In this document: one piece after another, positions 1 to 7,836 of the stretch
Layout of the letters: the number at the start of each line of letters is the position of its first letter
Numbering within the stretch: position 1 is the first letter of the stretch
Assembly: GCA_021785115.1 (NCBI GenBank)
Contig: JAJYGO010000109.1
Span: forward strand, 1 to 16,786
Length of the DNA: 16,786 nt
Reading direction: 5' to 3'
Source of the DNA: Chloroflexota bacterium
Lineage (GTDB): Bacteria; Chloroflexota; Limnocylindria; Limnocylindrales; CSP1-4
The notes under the pieces: generated by a model
What the model was told of the DNA's origin: nothing
Database searches by the model: none
The model's input: the letters and a program-made list of their open reading frames with translations, nothing else
Translations under genes and position numbers: made by a program

Positions 1-144
1 GTCACCGTCGGCACTCTACCGAACGGGGGCACCGGCCTGCCCGTCTCGTTCACGCCCAGGGCCACCTCCTGGATCCGGTTCGGGATCGACTCGGCTGCCG
101 GCTACAATATTGGCCTCGCTGAGTTCGAGGTCTTCGCGCAGTGA
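1..144 (+). CDS. 3' end of a protein with a discoidin-like (F5/8 type C) C-terminus, partial
   Basis: Only the last 47 codons are present; the frame is open from base 1 to a TGA at 142-144. The final residues include SWIRFGIDSAAGYNIGLAEF and then EVFAQ. This is the closing beta-strand pattern of F5/8 type C (discoidin-like) galactose-binding domains, where a surface-exposed strand is followed by a 'glaEieVy'-type end. Such domains bind carbohydrate or cell-surface ligands and usually sit at the C-terminus of secreted proteins or glycosidases. The catalytic or N-terminal part lies outside the window, so the full function cannot be given. It converges on the minus-strand operon that ends at 241, with a G+C-rich hairpin between them. 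The reading frame is clear; the domain identity is moderately supported. Confidence 0.6.
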   Translation, partial: VTVGTLPNGGTGLPVSFTPRATSWIRFGIDSAAGYNIGLAEFEVFAQ

Positions 145-150
145 CGGAGC

Positions 151-181
151 AGCCGGGGCGGTGACGGACACTGCCCCGGCT
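151..181. terminator. G+C-rich hairpin between convergent genes, possible bidirectional terminator
   Basis: A perfect 9-base inverted repeat (AGCCGGGGC at 151-159, GCCCCGGCT at 173-181) encloses a 13-base loop. It lies between the stop of the plus-strand gene (144) and the stop of the minus-strand operon (241). Neither strand has a T run after the stem, so it is not a classical intrinsic terminator. Hairpins without a U-tract are common ends of transcription units in G+C-rich genomes, so the role is inferred mainly from position. Confidence 0.35.
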
Positions 182-240
182 CGGAGTGCTCGCGCCCGAT
201 CTGAGCGTTGGATGCCGCCACGCCTGGCCACCGCGGCGGT

Positions 241-2436
241 TCACCGCTGATATTCGCGCATCGGCAGGTCGATCCCCTCGCGGACGAAGGTCGATCGATC
301 GGCGATCGGCTGCCATCCCAGATGCTCCTTGGCGCGCGAGCAGTCCCATGTCGCCCGCTGCGTCCTGCTCTCCCAGTCGCGGTAGCTCGGGAACCTGCGC
401 TCGGGATGTCGGACCGCGGTCTTCACGGACCACTTCAGGAGGTCGAGCAGGTAGAAGCGCACGATGGAGGTCGCCTGGCGCCGGACGCTCATGCCCCCGC
501 ACCGGTCGATCTCGTCGAGATACTCCCGTGCGCTGAGGCGAACGTCTCCCACCAGATTGAAGGACTCTCCCTCGAGCCCCTCGGCCTCCTGGGCGGTGAC
601 CAGCGCCCTGGCCACGTCGTCGACCAGGACGAACGGGAGCGGGTTCTCCCCGGCGCCCCACACCTGGCAGGCGGAGTCGTACCACCACATGCCGACGCCC
701 CAGTGAAACGGCCCCCCCCCCCGACCGACGACGATCCCCGGCCGGAATATCACGAGCGGCAGGCCTCGCTCACGATGGAGCGCGAGCAGCAAGCGCTCGG
801 ACTCCGCCTTGGCGTGCGCGTAGTGGTTCCGGCGAGCGATGTGGGGATCGAGGGGCGTCGCCTCGGTGATGACCCCGGCCCTGGCGCCGGCATAGTAGGA
901 GTCGATGGTGCCGGTGTAGACGAGCCGCTTGACACCGGACGCCAGCGCCACCTCCCCCACCTGGCGCGTCGCCTCGATCTCGTGGAGCCGGTAGTCCTCC
1001 CACGACTTCACGATGGGGCGCGCCAGGTGGTAGACGCAGTCCGTATCCTGCATCGCCGCGCGGAGATCCTCCGCCCGCTCCAGGTCTCCGGGGACCACGG
1101 TCACGAGCGGGCCCCGGAGATCGGGCGGAAGCTTGCTCGGGTTGCGGACGAGCAGCTTCACCCCTCGCCCGGCCGCAACCAGCTGCCGGACCAGCGCCTG
1201 CCCGATGAAGCCGGTGGCGCCGAGCACCAGCACGCGTGGTGCCACCCCTCCCGGCGCTTGCTGCGGAACGCCGCGGGTGGGCGCCGTCCGCCGGGGCAGC
1301 GCCGCCAGCTCGCCGATGCGGTGGCAGACCCGGATGATCTTCGCCCCCGTCCGCGCCGACACCCGGTCGTCCACGCCTTGCGCGGCGGCCGCGTGAAAGG
1401 CAGTCGCCGCCCCGGCGATGCTCGAGGCGTACGGGCTGCCGTACCGCTCGAGGTGGAGCTTCGACAGGACGTACCTGCGCAGCGTGCGTGACGCCTGGGA
1501 CCGGAGGCTCGCGCCCTCGTCGCGGGCTCCCCTGAAGCGATCCAGATCCTCGCCGCACGCATGGTGCCGGCGCAGCACGTAGGCGTCCCGGTCCAGGTCG
1601 GCCAGTGCGCTTCCGAGCCGACCTCGCACGTGCACGCTGTGCTCGGTGAACCCCTGCCCGAACGAGAAGCGCAGCTCGAGGCCGACGCCATCCTTCTCTC
1701 CATCGACCTTCCAGCGGCGGTAGAAGGACGTCCCGGTCGGGAGCTCGACCGGATGGCTCGCCCATGCGCGCAGGTGCTCCGGCGGTCCCAGCAGGTCGAG
1801 CGCGTGCGCGACGGCGTGAGAGCCGATCTCGAGCATCGCGTTCTCGGGCTCGCGCAGCATCCAGATGTCGAACGGCCCGTGACGCACCTGCGGCAGCTCC
1901 CGGTGCCAGGTGATGGTGACCTGATCGAGCGGCCCGAGCAGCCCGGCCTTCACGTCCTGCCGCAACCGCTCGTACGGATCCGCGAAGGAGAAGTTGTGCG
2001 CGACCGCGAGGGCACGCCCCGTCGCGGCGGCCACCTCCAGCAGCGCGTCGCACTCCTCGACACGGGCGCACATCGGCTTCTCGAGCAGCACGTCGACGCC
2101 CGCCTCCAGGAGCTCCTTCGCAGCCGCGAAATGCCGGTCGGGCGGCAGCAGCACGTGGACGGCGTCGGGCCGCTCCACCTCCAGCAGCTCCCGCAACGAC
2201 GCGTGGGCCCCACGGATGCCGTACCTGGCGGCGAGCGCCCGGGCTCGCACCAGCGCCGTGTCGCACACGGCCACCAGCTCGACGTCGTCCATCGCAGCCA
2301 GGACACGGGCGTGCCATTCCGCGATGTACCCAGCCCCGAGGAGCGCGACCCGGCGACGGCCGGGCGGTGGCCTGGGCTGCTCCGGAACGGCTCCGGCCGA
2401 GGGATCCGTCACGGCGGCGCGGCTGGCAGTGGTCAT
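241..2436 (-). CDS. Fused Gfo/Idh/MocA-family oxidoreductase and extended-SDR NAD-dependent epimerase/dehydratase
   Basis: A 731-residue cytoplasmic protein with two complete NAD(P)-binding enzymes in one chain. Residues about 28-370 form a Gfo/Idh/MocA oxidoreductase: Rossmann motif GAGYIAEWHA (34-43), the family EKP motif (119-121), and a GSHAVAHALDLL helix (205-216) where the family carries catalytic histidine. Residues about 400-731 form an extended short-chain dehydrogenase of the sugar epimerase/dehydratase type: GATGFIG (406-412), a TGT segment (508-510) and the catalytic pair Y539xxxK543. About 30 proline- and arginine-rich residues link them. Both families act on nucleotide sugars, so the likely role is two oxidoreduction steps making one unusual sugar donor; the sugar cannot be named. 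The ATG at 2434-2436 overlaps the stop of the upstream glycosyltransferase by 4 bases (ATGA), which fixes the start and implies translational coupling. It is the last gene of the operon. An 11-base G run lies in the epimerase half (codons 572-575). Confidence 0.9.
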   Translation of the reverse strand: MTTASRAAVTDPSAGAVPEQPRPPPGRRRVALLGAGYIAEWHARVLAAMDDVELVAVCDTALVRARALAARYGIRGAHASLRELLEVERPDAVHVLLPPDRHFAAAKELLEAGVDVLLEKPMCARVEECDALLEVAAATGRALAVAHNFSFADPYERLRQDVKAGLLGPLDQVTITWHRELPQVRHGPFDIWMLREPENAMLEIGSHAVAHALDLLGPPEHLRAWASHPVELPTGTSFYRRWKVDGEKDGVGLELRFSFGQGFTEHSVHVRGRLGSALADLDRDAYVLRRHHACGEDLDRFRGARDEGASLRSQASRTLRRYVLSKLHLERYGSPYASSIAGAATAFHAAAAQGVDDRVSARTGAKIIRVCHRIGELAALPRRTAPTRGVPQQAPGGVAPRVLVLGATGFIGQALVRQLVAAGRGVKLLVRNPSKLPPDLRGPLVTVVPGDLERAEDLRAAMQDTDCVYHLARPIVKSWEDYRLHEIEATRQVGEVALASGVKRLVYTGTIDSYYAGARAGVITEATPLDPHIARRNHYAHAKAESERLLLALHRERGLPLVIFRPGIVVGRGGGPFHWGVGMWWYDSACQVWGAGENPLPFVLVDDVARALVTAQEAEGLEGESFNLVGDVRLSAREYLDEIDRCGGMSVRRQATSIVRFYLLDLLKWSVKTAVRHPERRFPSYRDWESRTQRATWDCSRAKEHLGWQPIADRSTFVREGIDLPMREYQR

Positions 2437-3434
2437 GTCGCGCTCCCGCGTCCCTTGTGCTCGATGATGGTCATCGATCGTCCCAGCGCCCGCCGTGCAC
2501 GGTAGGTGAGCATCCCGATGAGGCCCGGGAACTTCCCGAGCATCATGAACGCGCCGTACGCCAGGGCGTCGTATCGGCTCCAGCCGCGGCGCCTGCCGCT
2601 CGCGTACATGCGCCCCACCTGTGCGGGGTAGGCACCGAGGAGCCAGAGCGAAACTCCCCGGGTCGGCCACGCGAGCCCGAGCGCCGCGACGGGCAGGAGG
2701 AGGCCCCAGAACCAGATCCGGCGGCAGTCGCGGACGAAGTGGCGCTCCTCGGTCGCGCCGTGGAGCGCCGCCCCTTGCGCGTAGGCGTGACCCGCCCGCT
2801 TCGCGCGCTGCCACCACTGGCCGAAGCGCTCCATCGCCATGTCGTGCAGCGCCATGTCGGCGTCGAGGCAGACGATCTTGCCCCCGGCGCGCCGCAGGCG
2901 GAAGCAGAGCTCGTCGTCTTCGGCGGCGATCACGTCGGCCCGGAAGCCGCCGACGCTCCGGAAGGCCGCCGCGCGCACCATGAAGTTTCCCCCGCAGGCA
3001 CCGATCTCTCCGGGCGCCCTCTGCCACTCGAGCGCACCGAGGCGGTGGTAGATCCCGGCCTCGGGGCGCGCCTCGCGAATCTGCCCGCACACTGCCGCCA
3101 GGGAGTCATCCCGTTCGAGCGCCTCGGCGGCCCGGTCGAGCCAGCCTGCCTGGAGCTCGCAGTCGCCGTCGAGGAACTGAACGTACTGCAGGCCGGGGAC
3201 GCTCGCCGAGAGCTGCTCGAACCCCTCGTTCCGGGCGCGCGCGGCGGTGAAGGGCGCGGACGCGCCGAGCTCGAGGACCGTCGCCCCGGCCGCGTGCGCG
3301 ATCTCCACGCTCCCATCCCGCGATCCGGAGTCGACGTACACGACGGGAGCGCCCGTGGCCATCGCCGACCGGAGCGCCCGGCGCAGCCGCTCTCCCTCGT
3401 TCCTGCCGATGACCGCTATCCCGATCACGCCCAT
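2433..3434 (-). CDS. GT2-family glycosyltransferase
   Basis: A 333-residue GT-A fold glycosyltransferase that probably adds one sugar to the lipid-linked repeat unit at the inner face of the membrane. The N-terminal nucleotide-binding strand and VDSGSRDGS (34-42) are typical of GT2. The metal- and UDP-sugar-binding DxD motif is DGD (89-91). The acceptor-side acidic motif is AEDDE (171-175), just before a charged helix. The C-terminal third has hydrophobic stretches (about 241-258 and 261-270) that probably anchor it to the membrane. Length and motif order are normal for a complete enzyme. The start is the ATG at 3434; no strong ribosome binding site is visible. Its stop overlaps the next gene by 4 bases, and 109 bases separate it from the flippase gene upstream. 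The donor and acceptor cannot be predicted. Confidence 0.9.
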   Translation of the reverse strand: MGVIGIAVIGRNEGERLRRALRSAMATGAPVVYVDSGSRDGSVEIAHAAGATVLELGASAPFTAARARNEGFEQLSASVPGLQYVQFLDGDCELQAGWLDRAAEALERDDSLAAVCGQIREARPEAGIYHRLGALEWQRAPGEIGACGGNFMVRAAAFRSVGGFRADVIAAEDDELCFRLRRAGGKIVCLDADMALHDMAMERFGQWWQRAKRAGHAYAQGAALHGATEERHFVRDCRRIWFWGLLLPVAALGLAWPTRGVSLWLLGAYPAQVGRMYASGRRRGWSRYDALAYGAFMMLGKFPGLIGMLTYRARRALGRSMTIIEHKGRGSAT

Positions 3435-3543
3435 CCGCAGTACTCGTCGCGCTCGGGAGCGCCCTGGCTCATGCTTCGGCTCTCATACGACACCGCCCGA
3501 ACACCGCCCCGGCAGCATGGCATCGCCACCCTCGAACGTGAGG

Positions 3544-4959
3544 TCACCATGGCTTCGTGACGTGCCAGGTGGCCGGGATGATCGCCGCCAGGAAGGCACC
3601 CACGGCGAGGCCACAGGCTCCGAACGCGAAGGTTCTCACCTCGTACCGGAGGCGCGCCACGCGCATCCTCCCGAGCAGGAACCAGAATGTGAGTACCACC
3701 GGAAGCTCCGACGTGGCGGCCGCCATGGCGATTCCCTTCAACCCGGCGAGGTGCCATCCGAGCGGGATCCCCGCCAGGATCCACGCGGTCCTGCCCACGT
3801 GCGAGATGGTCACGTACTTGGGGAGGCGCATGGCCGAGAGGCACTGCTCGAGCGACTCGGCGATGGCCGAGAGAAAACCCCGCAGCGCCACGATCTGGAG
3901 CAGCGCACCGGCGGCCGCGTACCGCGGATCGTACAGGAAGCCGACGATCCAGGTCCCGAGGAGCATGACCGCGCCGCTGCCGGCCGCGAAGAGCAGGTCC
4001 GTGCGCAGGCGCCCCCGGTAGAAGACCTCCGAGAAGCGCGCCGGCGTCTCGCGGTAGACGCGGCTCAGCGCGGGGAGCATAACGGAGCGCCACACCTGCA
4101 GGTTCAGGTTCACGAGCGGTTCGACCAGGCTCATGGCGATGGCGTAGATGCCGAGCGCGGTCATGCTGAGCAGGCGGCCCACCATCAGCCGGTCGCCCTG
4201 CATGGCGACGAAGAAGAGGATGCTGCTCAGGTAGATCCACTTCCCGTATCCCCGCAGCACACGCGCCGACTCCGCGTCCCAGTGGAACCTGTTCCGCGCG
4301 CCGGGGAGGTAGGTGTGACTCAGCACGAGGCGCAGGGCGGGGCTCGTCAGGCCGCCCGCCACCAGCGCCCAGACGCTCCGCCAGTGGAGCGCACAGACAA
4401 CGCTGACCGCGATGGCGCTCGCCTGGCTGAAGAGGTCGATCGCCGTGAGCTTGCCGAGCGCCAGGCCGCGCCGCGCCGTGTGGATGCGGGTGGAGGTGAA
4501 GCCGGAGAGAACGGCCGAGAGTGCCGCGACTGAGATCAACGCCCGGAGCCTCGGCTCCCTGTAGAAGGCGGCCGCCGGCCAGGAGATGGCGCAGGCGATC
4601 GCCCACAGGGCAATCCCGCGCGCGATCTGCACCGTCCAGGCTGTGTCGAGGAAGCGGGGGTCGTCACCGCGAGGATCGAAGATGATGGTCGGCCCGATGC
4701 CCAGGTCCGACATCATCTCGAGGCCGTACAGCACCACGCCGACCATGGTCATGAGCCCGAACGCCTCCGGGAAGAGCAGGCGCGTCATGACCATGCTCGA
4801 GCCCAGCCTCAGGACCATGCTCGCCCCGTACCCGGCGAAGGTCCAGAGGGAGCCCCGGATCGCGAGCGCCTTCAGCGACGGTCCGGCCCGAGCCGGTTCC
4901 GGGTTCGTGATGGGCTCCGCAGCGCGGGAGGTCGTGGCCGGTGATTCCTGGAGCGTCAT
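3544..4959 (-). CDS. Wzx-like polysaccharide repeat-unit flippase (MOP superfamily)
   Basis: A 471-residue, very hydrophobic protein with about 12-14 predicted transmembrane helices. It resembles the polysaccharide biosynthesis (Wzx/WzxC-like) branch of the MOP exporter superfamily. The family look is in the first helix, SLWTFAGYGASMVLRLGSS, followed by a TRLLFPEAFGLMTM segment, and in the mid-protein stretch GDRLMVGRLLSMTALGIYAI. Its role would be to flip the undecaprenyl-linked repeat unit to the periplasmic face for polymerisation. It lies between the GT4 and GT2 genes of the same operon. The start is uncertain. I chose the ATG at 4957-4959; a TTG at 5002-5004 would add 15 residues. Neither has a well-spaced ribosome binding site, although AAGGA lies about 23 bases before the ATG. 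The 122 bases upstream hold no gene. Confidence 0.87.
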   Translation of the reverse strand: MTLQESPATTSRAAEPITNPEPARAGPSLKALAIRGSLWTFAGYGASMVLRLGSSMVMTRLLFPEAFGLMTMVGVVLYGLEMMSDLGIGPTIIFDPRGDDPRFLDTAWTVQIARGIALWAIACAISWPAAAFYREPRLRALISVAALSAVLSGFTSTRIHTARRGLALGKLTAIDLFSQASAIAVSVVCALHWRSVWALVAGGLTSPALRLVLSHTYLPGARNRFHWDAESARVLRGYGKWIYLSSILFFVAMQGDRLMVGRLLSMTALGIYAIAMSLVEPLVNLNLQVWRSVMLPALSRVYRETPARFSEVFYRGRLRTDLLFAAGSGAVMLLGTWIVGFLYDPRYAAAGALLQIVALRGFLSAIAESLEQCLSAMRLPKYVTISHVGRTAWILAGIPLGWHLAGLKGIAMAAATSELPVVLTFWFLLGRMRVARLRYEVRTFAFGACGLAVGAFLAAIIPATWHVTKPW

Positions 4960-5081
4960 GGGTTCGAGAGGGTGAGGGAATTTCCTTGAGCCGGTGATGC
5001 GCAACGAGCAGCAACCCCGGCCGCGCCCTCATCATAAGAGGACGCACGCCACAATCCCTGTCCCACGCCCCGCGGGCGCGA

Positions 5082-6386
5082 CTACCGCGTGGGGTGGCGC
5101 CCTCCCACCACCTTTCGGTAGAACTCCGCCATCCGCCGTGCCACCACCGCGGGGGCAAAGCGCTCGAGGTAGTCGACGCGCGCACGCCGCCCCATCGCCT
5201 CGGCGGCAACCGGATCGGCAAACATCTCCCGGAGCCGCGCGGCGAGGTCCCGTGCGTTTCCCGCGTGGAACAGCCTCCCGTTCTCCCCGTCGCGCAGCAC
5301 CTCCGGCATACCGCCTGCATCTGCCGCGACCACCGGACAACCTTGCGCAAGCGCCTCCACCACGGTCATGGAGAAGGTCTCGTACCGCGACGGCACCACG
5401 GTGATGAACGCTCGCTTGCGCAACTCGGCGATCGCATCTGGAGGCAGGGGGCCGGCAACCTCGATGCGCGCGCGTATCTCCGCCTCAGGAACGGAGCTTG
5501 CGAGGTAGGTCGCCAAGTCCACGGTCCGGCCGCTGCCATCGCTTAGTCCTGGCTCCGGCCCCACGAAGATAAGCCGCGCGGCCGCGAACTCGGTCGCGAT
5601 CTCTCGGAAGGCGTCGACTACGACATCACCGCCTTTGAGGCGGTCAAACCGTCCCACGAAAAGGAGCGCCAACCGTTCGCAACTGGCGAGGGACCAGCAA
5701 TCTTGCGCCGCCACCTCTGGGCCGGGATTGGGGATGACCTCCGCATCCGCGAACGGCAGCCCGTAGAATCTTCGAACACGCTCCAGCGTGTCGCGAGAGG
5801 GCGAGGTCACGGCCGTGGCGGCAGCCATGCCAACCCCCTCGTCCCGGACCCGGCGCACGAACTCCGAGTCTGGAGATAGTCCGAGCGCTGGACCACAGAG
5901 GAACCACGGGCCGTGCAGCCGAACAACGACCGGCAACTCGACCCTGCGGGCGAGCAGCGCCGCGGCCCCAAACGACTCTTCGATCTCGATGAGGTCGATG
6001 TGCGTTTCACGCTCAATGGCCCTCACGGCGCGAACGATGCGGCGAAACTGGTGCCGGCGCGCGGCACTCAACCAGCGGGTTCGCCAGAGCGCGCGATCCA
6101 CGAGACCGTCGAACGGCCACCTCCGAGCAACCAGGTTCGCATCGACGACGTCGGCGGAAGAGGGTCCGCTGGCGTGCGCGAAGGTGGCTACGATCGGTCG
6201 GACACCAAACTGCTCCAACACCGTCCTCACGTTTCCCACGTAGGTGACGATCCCATTCCTGCTGCTTGAGGGAGGCCAAGCCGGAGTGAAGTAGAGAACA
6301 TTCAGAGGACACTTCCCCCCGGCCGGTCCGGTGATTTCTTCTGCCTTTATCGATCGCCCTGCAGAGGCATCGTGCATGAGCATCAT
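5082..6386 (-). CDS. GT4-family glycosyltransferase
   Basis: A 434-residue GT-B fold retaining glycosyltransferase. The N-terminal acceptor domain (about 28-210) begins LNVLYFTPAWPPSSSRNGI, with the glycine-containing loop of GT4 enzymes, and includes RLHGPWF (156-162). The C-terminal donor domain (about 238-430) has FVGRFDRLKGGD (243-254), which carries the phosphate-contacting Arg and Lys, and the EX7E motif E336/E344 inside SRYETFSMTVVEAL. It would add a sugar to the growing repeat unit in the cytoplasm. The ATG at 6384-6386 overlaps the stop of the upstream polymerase gene by 4 bases, which decides the start against the longer open frame reaching 6704. The enzyme looks complete. Sugar specificity is unknown. 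Confidence 0.9.
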   Translation of the reverse strand: MMLMHDASAGRSIKAEEITGPAGGKCPLNVLYFTPAWPPSSSRNGIVTYVGNVRTVLEQFGVRPIVATFAHASGPSSADVVDANLVARRWPFDGLVDRALWRTRWLSAARRHQFRRIVRAVRAIERETHIDLIEIEESFGAAALLARRVELPVVVRLHGPWFLCGPALGLSPDSEFVRRVRDEGVGMAAATAVTSPSRDTLERVRRFYGLPFADAEVIPNPGPEVAAQDCWSLASCERLALLFVGRFDRLKGGDVVVDAFREIATEFAAARLIFVGPEPGLSDGSGRTVDLATYLASSVPEAEIRARIEVAGPLPPDAIAELRKRAFITVVPSRYETFSMTVVEALAQGCPVVAADAGGMPEVLRDGENGRLFHAGNARDLAARLREMFADPVAAEAMGRRARVDYLERFAPAVVARRMAEFYRKVVGGRHPTR

Positions 6387-7819
6387 GCCTGGCTGGTCAC
6401 AAGGTCTGGTGCCTCCCGCCCCCGGGAGACACCACGCCGGCGGATCACGCGGCGCATACGTGCACAGCGCTCGGAGGCCGTGAAGAGCGCACCTGCGTAG
6501 GCCAACGGCAGGAAGTCCGATAGTGCGTTGGGGAGGAGGTCGACGGCGAACATGGTCACGATGAGCGCCAATGCGCCGAGCAGCACCGCTTCTCGTCGGG
6601 CAACGGACTTGTGATGTCGCACAAATCGGAGCACCGGAGCGAGGAGGAGCGCGAAGAGCGAGCACACGCCGACTACACCGAATGCCCCTAGCCAGATGAT
6701 CCATTCACCATCCGTGGTGGACATGTCCTGCCCCCACGAGCTGTAGATTCTGCTGCGCCCGAAGGTCCCCCATCCGAACCATGGTCGCTGTGCCCAACGC
6801 TCTATGAGCTGGTCCTCGTTTGACAGCCGATATTCCAACGAGTCAGCGCGCTCGGCGCTGACACCGGCGAACTGGCTCGCGAGCCATGCCGTCGGCAAGA
6901 GGTGCGTCGCGCGCGTGACGGGGTAGATGACCACCAGCAGACTCACGAACAGCAGGATCCTGCTCAAGGCCTTCGTGCTCGACACGAACCCCATGAGCAA
7001 GGCGAACGTGCTGTAGAGCGCCGCCGCCAGGCTCTTCGAGAGCAGAAGGACGCCTCCGACCACAGCGGCCCGGACAGTGGGAGACAGGCTCCCGCGACCA
7101 GCGGCTCGCGCGCCGCGCAGACCCACCGCGGCGGCGAAGCAGGTGAACATGAACATCGCCACGCTGAGGCCGTGGTTCATGAACACGACGGGGCGAAATC
7201 CTCCATACCGCATCGCCTGCAGGAACTGCGACGCGTGCGTCCCGTAGACCCAGCGATGAAGCTGGGGGCTGAACCGCACCTCGAACAGACATAGCGGAGC
7301 GTAGATCAGCCCGCATCGGCTCATCACCTCCAGGAGGTCGGTAACGTCCTCCTCTCCCTGGAAGACGCGCTGACCAATGGTGAACGGGAGATAGACGTCG
7401 AGAAGGATCTCTCCCGTGACGGAGACGATGTCGTACCGCGTGAGGGCGGGCAGCACGGTGGGCCCGAAGGTGAGGACGTCACCATTCGTCCGCACGGTCT
7501 CGATGACCCCGAGGATCATGATCGCCAGGATTGCCCGCGGGAACCAGTGCGCGGGCGCCCTTCGCAGCAACCTCTCACGGTGGAACAGGTACAGCCCGGC
7601 CGCGATCGCGAGGAACGCCAGCCGATGCTTGTCCAGATACGGAATCCCCGCCGTCTTCAGGCGCAGACCAGACGGCAGAAACATGACCGACAGGAGCATG
7701 ACCCAGGCGGTCGTGCGGGCGACGCGCGCGCCCCGGGGGAGCCGTGCGTAGACCGCCACGATGATGAGCGGCGCCGCGATGAGCGCCAGCCACGCGAAGC
7801 TGTTCGGGCTTCCCTCCAT
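6383..7819 (-). CDS. O-antigen ligase/polymerase-like membrane protein (Wzy-type)
   Basis: A 478-residue polytopic membrane protein with roughly 10-12 hydrophobic segments, of the O-antigen ligase/Wzy polymerase type. A segment with RYGGFRPVVFMNHGLS (204-219) matches the Arg- and His-bearing motif of this class. A large periplasmic loop (about 315-372) ends in RPWFGWGTFG (345-354), a hallmark of Wzy/WaaL-like proteins. Next to a flippase and a Wzz-like gene it most probably polymerises repeat units at the periplasmic face of the inner membrane. A ligase role cannot be excluded from sequence, but no lipid A-core genes are near. The ATG start is at 7817-7819, 17 bases after the stop of the upstream lipoprotein gene, and its stop overlaps the GT4 start. 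The C-terminal 25 residues are Arg-rich and cytoplasmic-looking. Confidence 0.85.
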   Translation of the reverse strand: MEGSPNSFAWLALIAAPLIIVAVYARLPRGARVARTTAWVMLLSVMFLPSGLRLKTAGIPYLDKHRLAFLAIAAGLYLFHRERLLRRAPAHWFPRAILAIMILGVIETVRTNGDVLTFGPTVLPALTRYDIVSVTGEILLDVYLPFTIGQRVFQGEEDVTDLLEVMSRCGLIYAPLCLFEVRFSPQLHRWVYGTHASQFLQAMRYGGFRPVVFMNHGLSVAMFMFTCFAAAVGLRGARAAGRGSLSPTVRAAVVGGVLLLSKSLAAALYSTFALLMGFVSSTKALSRILLFVSLLVVIYPVTRATHLLPTAWLASQFAGVSAERADSLEYRLSNEDQLIERWAQRPWFGWGTFGRSRIYSSWGQDMSTTDGEWIIWLGAFGVVGVCSLFALLLAPVLRFVRHHKSVARREAVLLGALALIVTMFAVDLLPNALSDFLPLAYAGALFTASERCARMRRVIRRRGVSRGREAPDLVTSQA

Positions 7820-7836
7820 GCTGGTGACTCGATACC

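Noticed and set aside
2437..3090. Upstream extension of the fused oxidoreductase frame to 3090
   Set aside because: The extension reads as Arg/Gly/Ala-rich sequence antisense in frame to no known domain, and it lies wholly inside the GT2 gene. The ATGA overlap at 2433-2436 gives a natural start.
5031..5036. TATGAT on the minus strand as a -10 box for the flippase
   Set aside because: No -35 element lies at a suitable distance, and the gene sits inside an operon. A secondary promoter is possible but cannot be supported.
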